Both the position numbers and the translations under genes were made by a program. From NCBI GenBank assembly GCA_037441725.1, contig JBBIRT010000174.1, positions 1 through 6,012 on the forward strand: DNA of 6,012 bases. Reading direction: 5' to 3'. Source of the DNA: JBBIRT01 sp037441725 (GTDB lineage: Bacteria > Desulfobacterota > BSN033 > UBA1163). Under the pieces are notes generated by a model that did not search any database, was not told the DNA's origin, and saw nothing but the letters and a program-made list of their open reading frames with translations. Below, in pieces: positions 5,337 to 6,012 of this stretch (positions are counted from its first letter, which is position 1; the number at the start of each line of letters is the position of its first letter).

Positions 5337-5762
5337 TTAATATCCTCCTCGATAATATCTTTCGATCTCTACTGCTGATATGATCCCAACATCGGTGAGG
5401 ATCTTCCTCAAGGGATCTGAAGCAGGGACCCTATCAGTAAGAATCTGCAACTGACCTACCCCTTTGGATAGGGATTGGATCAGTGGCTCAATCCTATCCA
5501 GAGGGATCTGACGATTGGCCATGGCCTTTTGATAATCCTCCAACAGATTAAGGACCTCTTCAGAGGTTTTCACACCAAGAGAACGGATTTGATTGATCTC
5601 TTCTAATTCCATTGATGGAATCGATAGAGAGGAAGAAAGAGAGGAGATCTTTTTATCAGCATTTTCAAGTAAGGTTTTAAAATCCAATGGATGACCCTTA
5701 TGATTATTCTTTTTCAAATTATTTACAGAAGAGGGGTGATAAAAGATGGAGTTAACTTTCAT
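5337..5762 (-). CDS. Protein of unknown function in a flagellar locus, 141 residues
   Basis: I do not recognise a named family. The start at ATG 5762 is well supported by AGGAGGG about 7 bases upstream, and the stop is TAA at 5339-5337. The product is soluble-looking, with no signal peptide or membrane segment. The N-terminal third is polar and low in structure (MKVNSIFYHPSSVNNLKKNN, then PLDFKTLLENADKKISSLSS). A helical middle follows (MELEEINQIRSLGV at 51-64, VLNLLEDYQKAMANRQI at 70-86, DRIEPLIQSLSKGVGQLQIL at 89-108). The C-terminus, DPLRKILTDVGIISAVEIER then YYRGGY, ends in an aromatic- and glycine-rich tail that looks like the conserved part. The DFKTLL segment after a disordered start resembles N-termini of flagellar export substrates, but this is weak. 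A -24/-12 promoter 31 bases upstream and the flagellar neighbours suggest a flagellar role such as an assembly factor, chaperone or small regulator. It could be cotranscribed in part with the downstream regulator. Confidence 0.8.
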   Translation of the reverse strand: MKVNSIFYHPSSVNNLKKNNHKGHPLDFKTLLENADKKISSLSSSLSIPSMELEEINQIRSLGVKTSEEVLNLLEDYQKAMANRQIPLDRIEPLIQSLSKGVGQLQILTDRVPASDPLRKILTDVGIISAVEIERYYRGGY

Positions 5763-5792
5763 ATCGATTCCCTCCTTGAGTATTAAAATTAT

Positions 5793-5808
5793 TGCAAATA
5801 CTATGCCT
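5793..5808 (-). promoter_or_regulatory. Sigma-54 (-24/-12) promoter of the 141-residue gene
   Basis: AGGCAT (5808-5803), five bases, then TTGCA (5797-5793) on the minus strand. The invariant GG and GC pairs are exactly 10 bases apart, and only the first and sixth bases of the TGGCAC box differ. The predicted start near 5782 leaves a leader of about 20 bases with a good ribosome site before ATG 5762. It shares GGCATA and the AGNATTTGC pattern with the promoter at 3645-3660, which supports a common regulator. Confidence 0.72.
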
Positions 5809-5928
5809 TATTTATTAAAGAGTGAGCCCTCCTTGGCCTTCATCCTGAAATGACATAGAGATAGGAAGGTTTTACTCTCATTGCTCAAAATTCCCTAATC
5901 CCAAATGGATGTTTGATATGACAAGGGA

Positions 5929-5964
5929 GGTAAAATTTTTCCGTCAAAAGCGGCAATTTTTACC
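5929..5964. repeat. Imperfect inverted repeat with GGTAAAA/TTTTACC outer arms
   Basis: GGTAAAA (5929-5935) pairs with TTTTACC (5958-5964), and CCG (5941-5943) pairs with CGG (5951-5953) around TCAAAAG. T:A pairs lie between, with one or two mismatches. It sits about 150 bases upstream of the predicted sigma-54 start of the 141-residue gene. It could be an operator dyad or a weak terminator for a gene to the right. Neither role is shown. Confidence 0.4.
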
Positions 5965-6012
5965 TGGCCAAAGGTGAGATTTCTATAACATCCTCAAAGA
6001 GACCTATTGATA

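Larger units (their letters stand above)
5763..6012. other. Intergenic region upstream of the 141-residue gene, no gene seen
   Basis: These 250 bases hold the -24/-12 promoter at 5793-5808, TGACA pentamers at 5851-5855 and 5919-5923 (possible activator half-sites at sigma-54 enhancer distances), and an imperfect inverted repeat at 5929-5964. No frame with coding character enters from the right edge on either strand. The next gene is therefore beyond 6012 and its direction is unknown. Confidence 0.5.

Noticed and set aside
5931..5957. Sigma-28 (FliA) type promoter TAAAATTT-N11-GCGGCAAT on the plus strand
   Set aside because: The -35 half is good but only about four of eight -10 bases agree with GCCGATAA, and the downstream gene is outside the window.
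5945..5972. TGGCC...TTGCC on the minus strand as a fourth sigma-54 promoter
   Set aside because: GG and GC are 13 rather than 10 bases apart, and this spacing is not tolerated by sigma-54.
5918..5977. Short plus-strand frame of 20 codons (MTREVKFFRQ...)
   Set aside because: No ribosome site at its ATG, very short, and it coincides with the inverted repeat at 5929-5964.

Overview
The window is a piece of a bacterial flagellar gene cluster. Every recognisable gene lies on the minus strand, so transcription runs from position 6012 towards 1. The base composition is moderately AT-rich by eye. Ribosome binding sites are strong and purine-rich, and two NtrC-type sigma-54 activators sit beside flgB-flgC-fliE-fliF. 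This layout is typical of Desulfobacterota-like (deltaproteobacterial) or Nitrospirota-like genomes. That placement is an inference; no marker gene fixes the taxon.

Layout in transcription order: (1) 6012-5763 is intergenic, with a -24/-12 promoter just upstream of (2) a 141-residue protein of unknown function (5762-5337). (3) 5336-5189 carries a good sigma-70-type promoter for (4) a complete NtrC-type response regulator with an intact phospho-acceptor Asp54 (5188-3803). (5) 3802-3508 is a 295-base regulatory region with a dyad operator candidate, a near-consensus -24/-12 promoter and two perfect 7-bp inverted repeats. (6) A second NtrC-type regulator follows (3507-2146, TTG start), in which the phospho-acceptor Asp is replaced by Ser55. 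(7) A third -24/-12 promoter lies in the gap before (8) flgB, (9) flgC, (10) fliE and (11) fliF, which runs off the left edge with about half of the protein present.

The three -24/-12 elements share the form [T/A]GGCATA-N4-TTGC[T/A], which suggests a three-tier cascade. A housekeeping promoter makes the phosphorylatable regulator. That regulator would switch on sigma-54 promoters for the Ser55 regulator, the 141-residue gene and/or the rod/MS-ring operon. The Ser55 protein could act as a kinase-independent second-tier activator. The same 14-bp dyad, GTCA-N6-TGAC, occurs upstream of both regulators, overlapping the -35 box of the first and about 114 bases upstream of the predicted start of the second.

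The most unusual point is fliE. It is recognisable on both sides of an in-frame UGA at codon 57 of 98. The UGA could be a nonsense mutation, a base-call error, or a recoded (for example selenocysteine) codon. A small hairpin at a SECIS-compatible distance follows it, but the sequence alone does not decide. The flgB promoter also places the predicted transcript start only about 2 bases before the best flgB start codon, implying a nearly leaderless mRNA.
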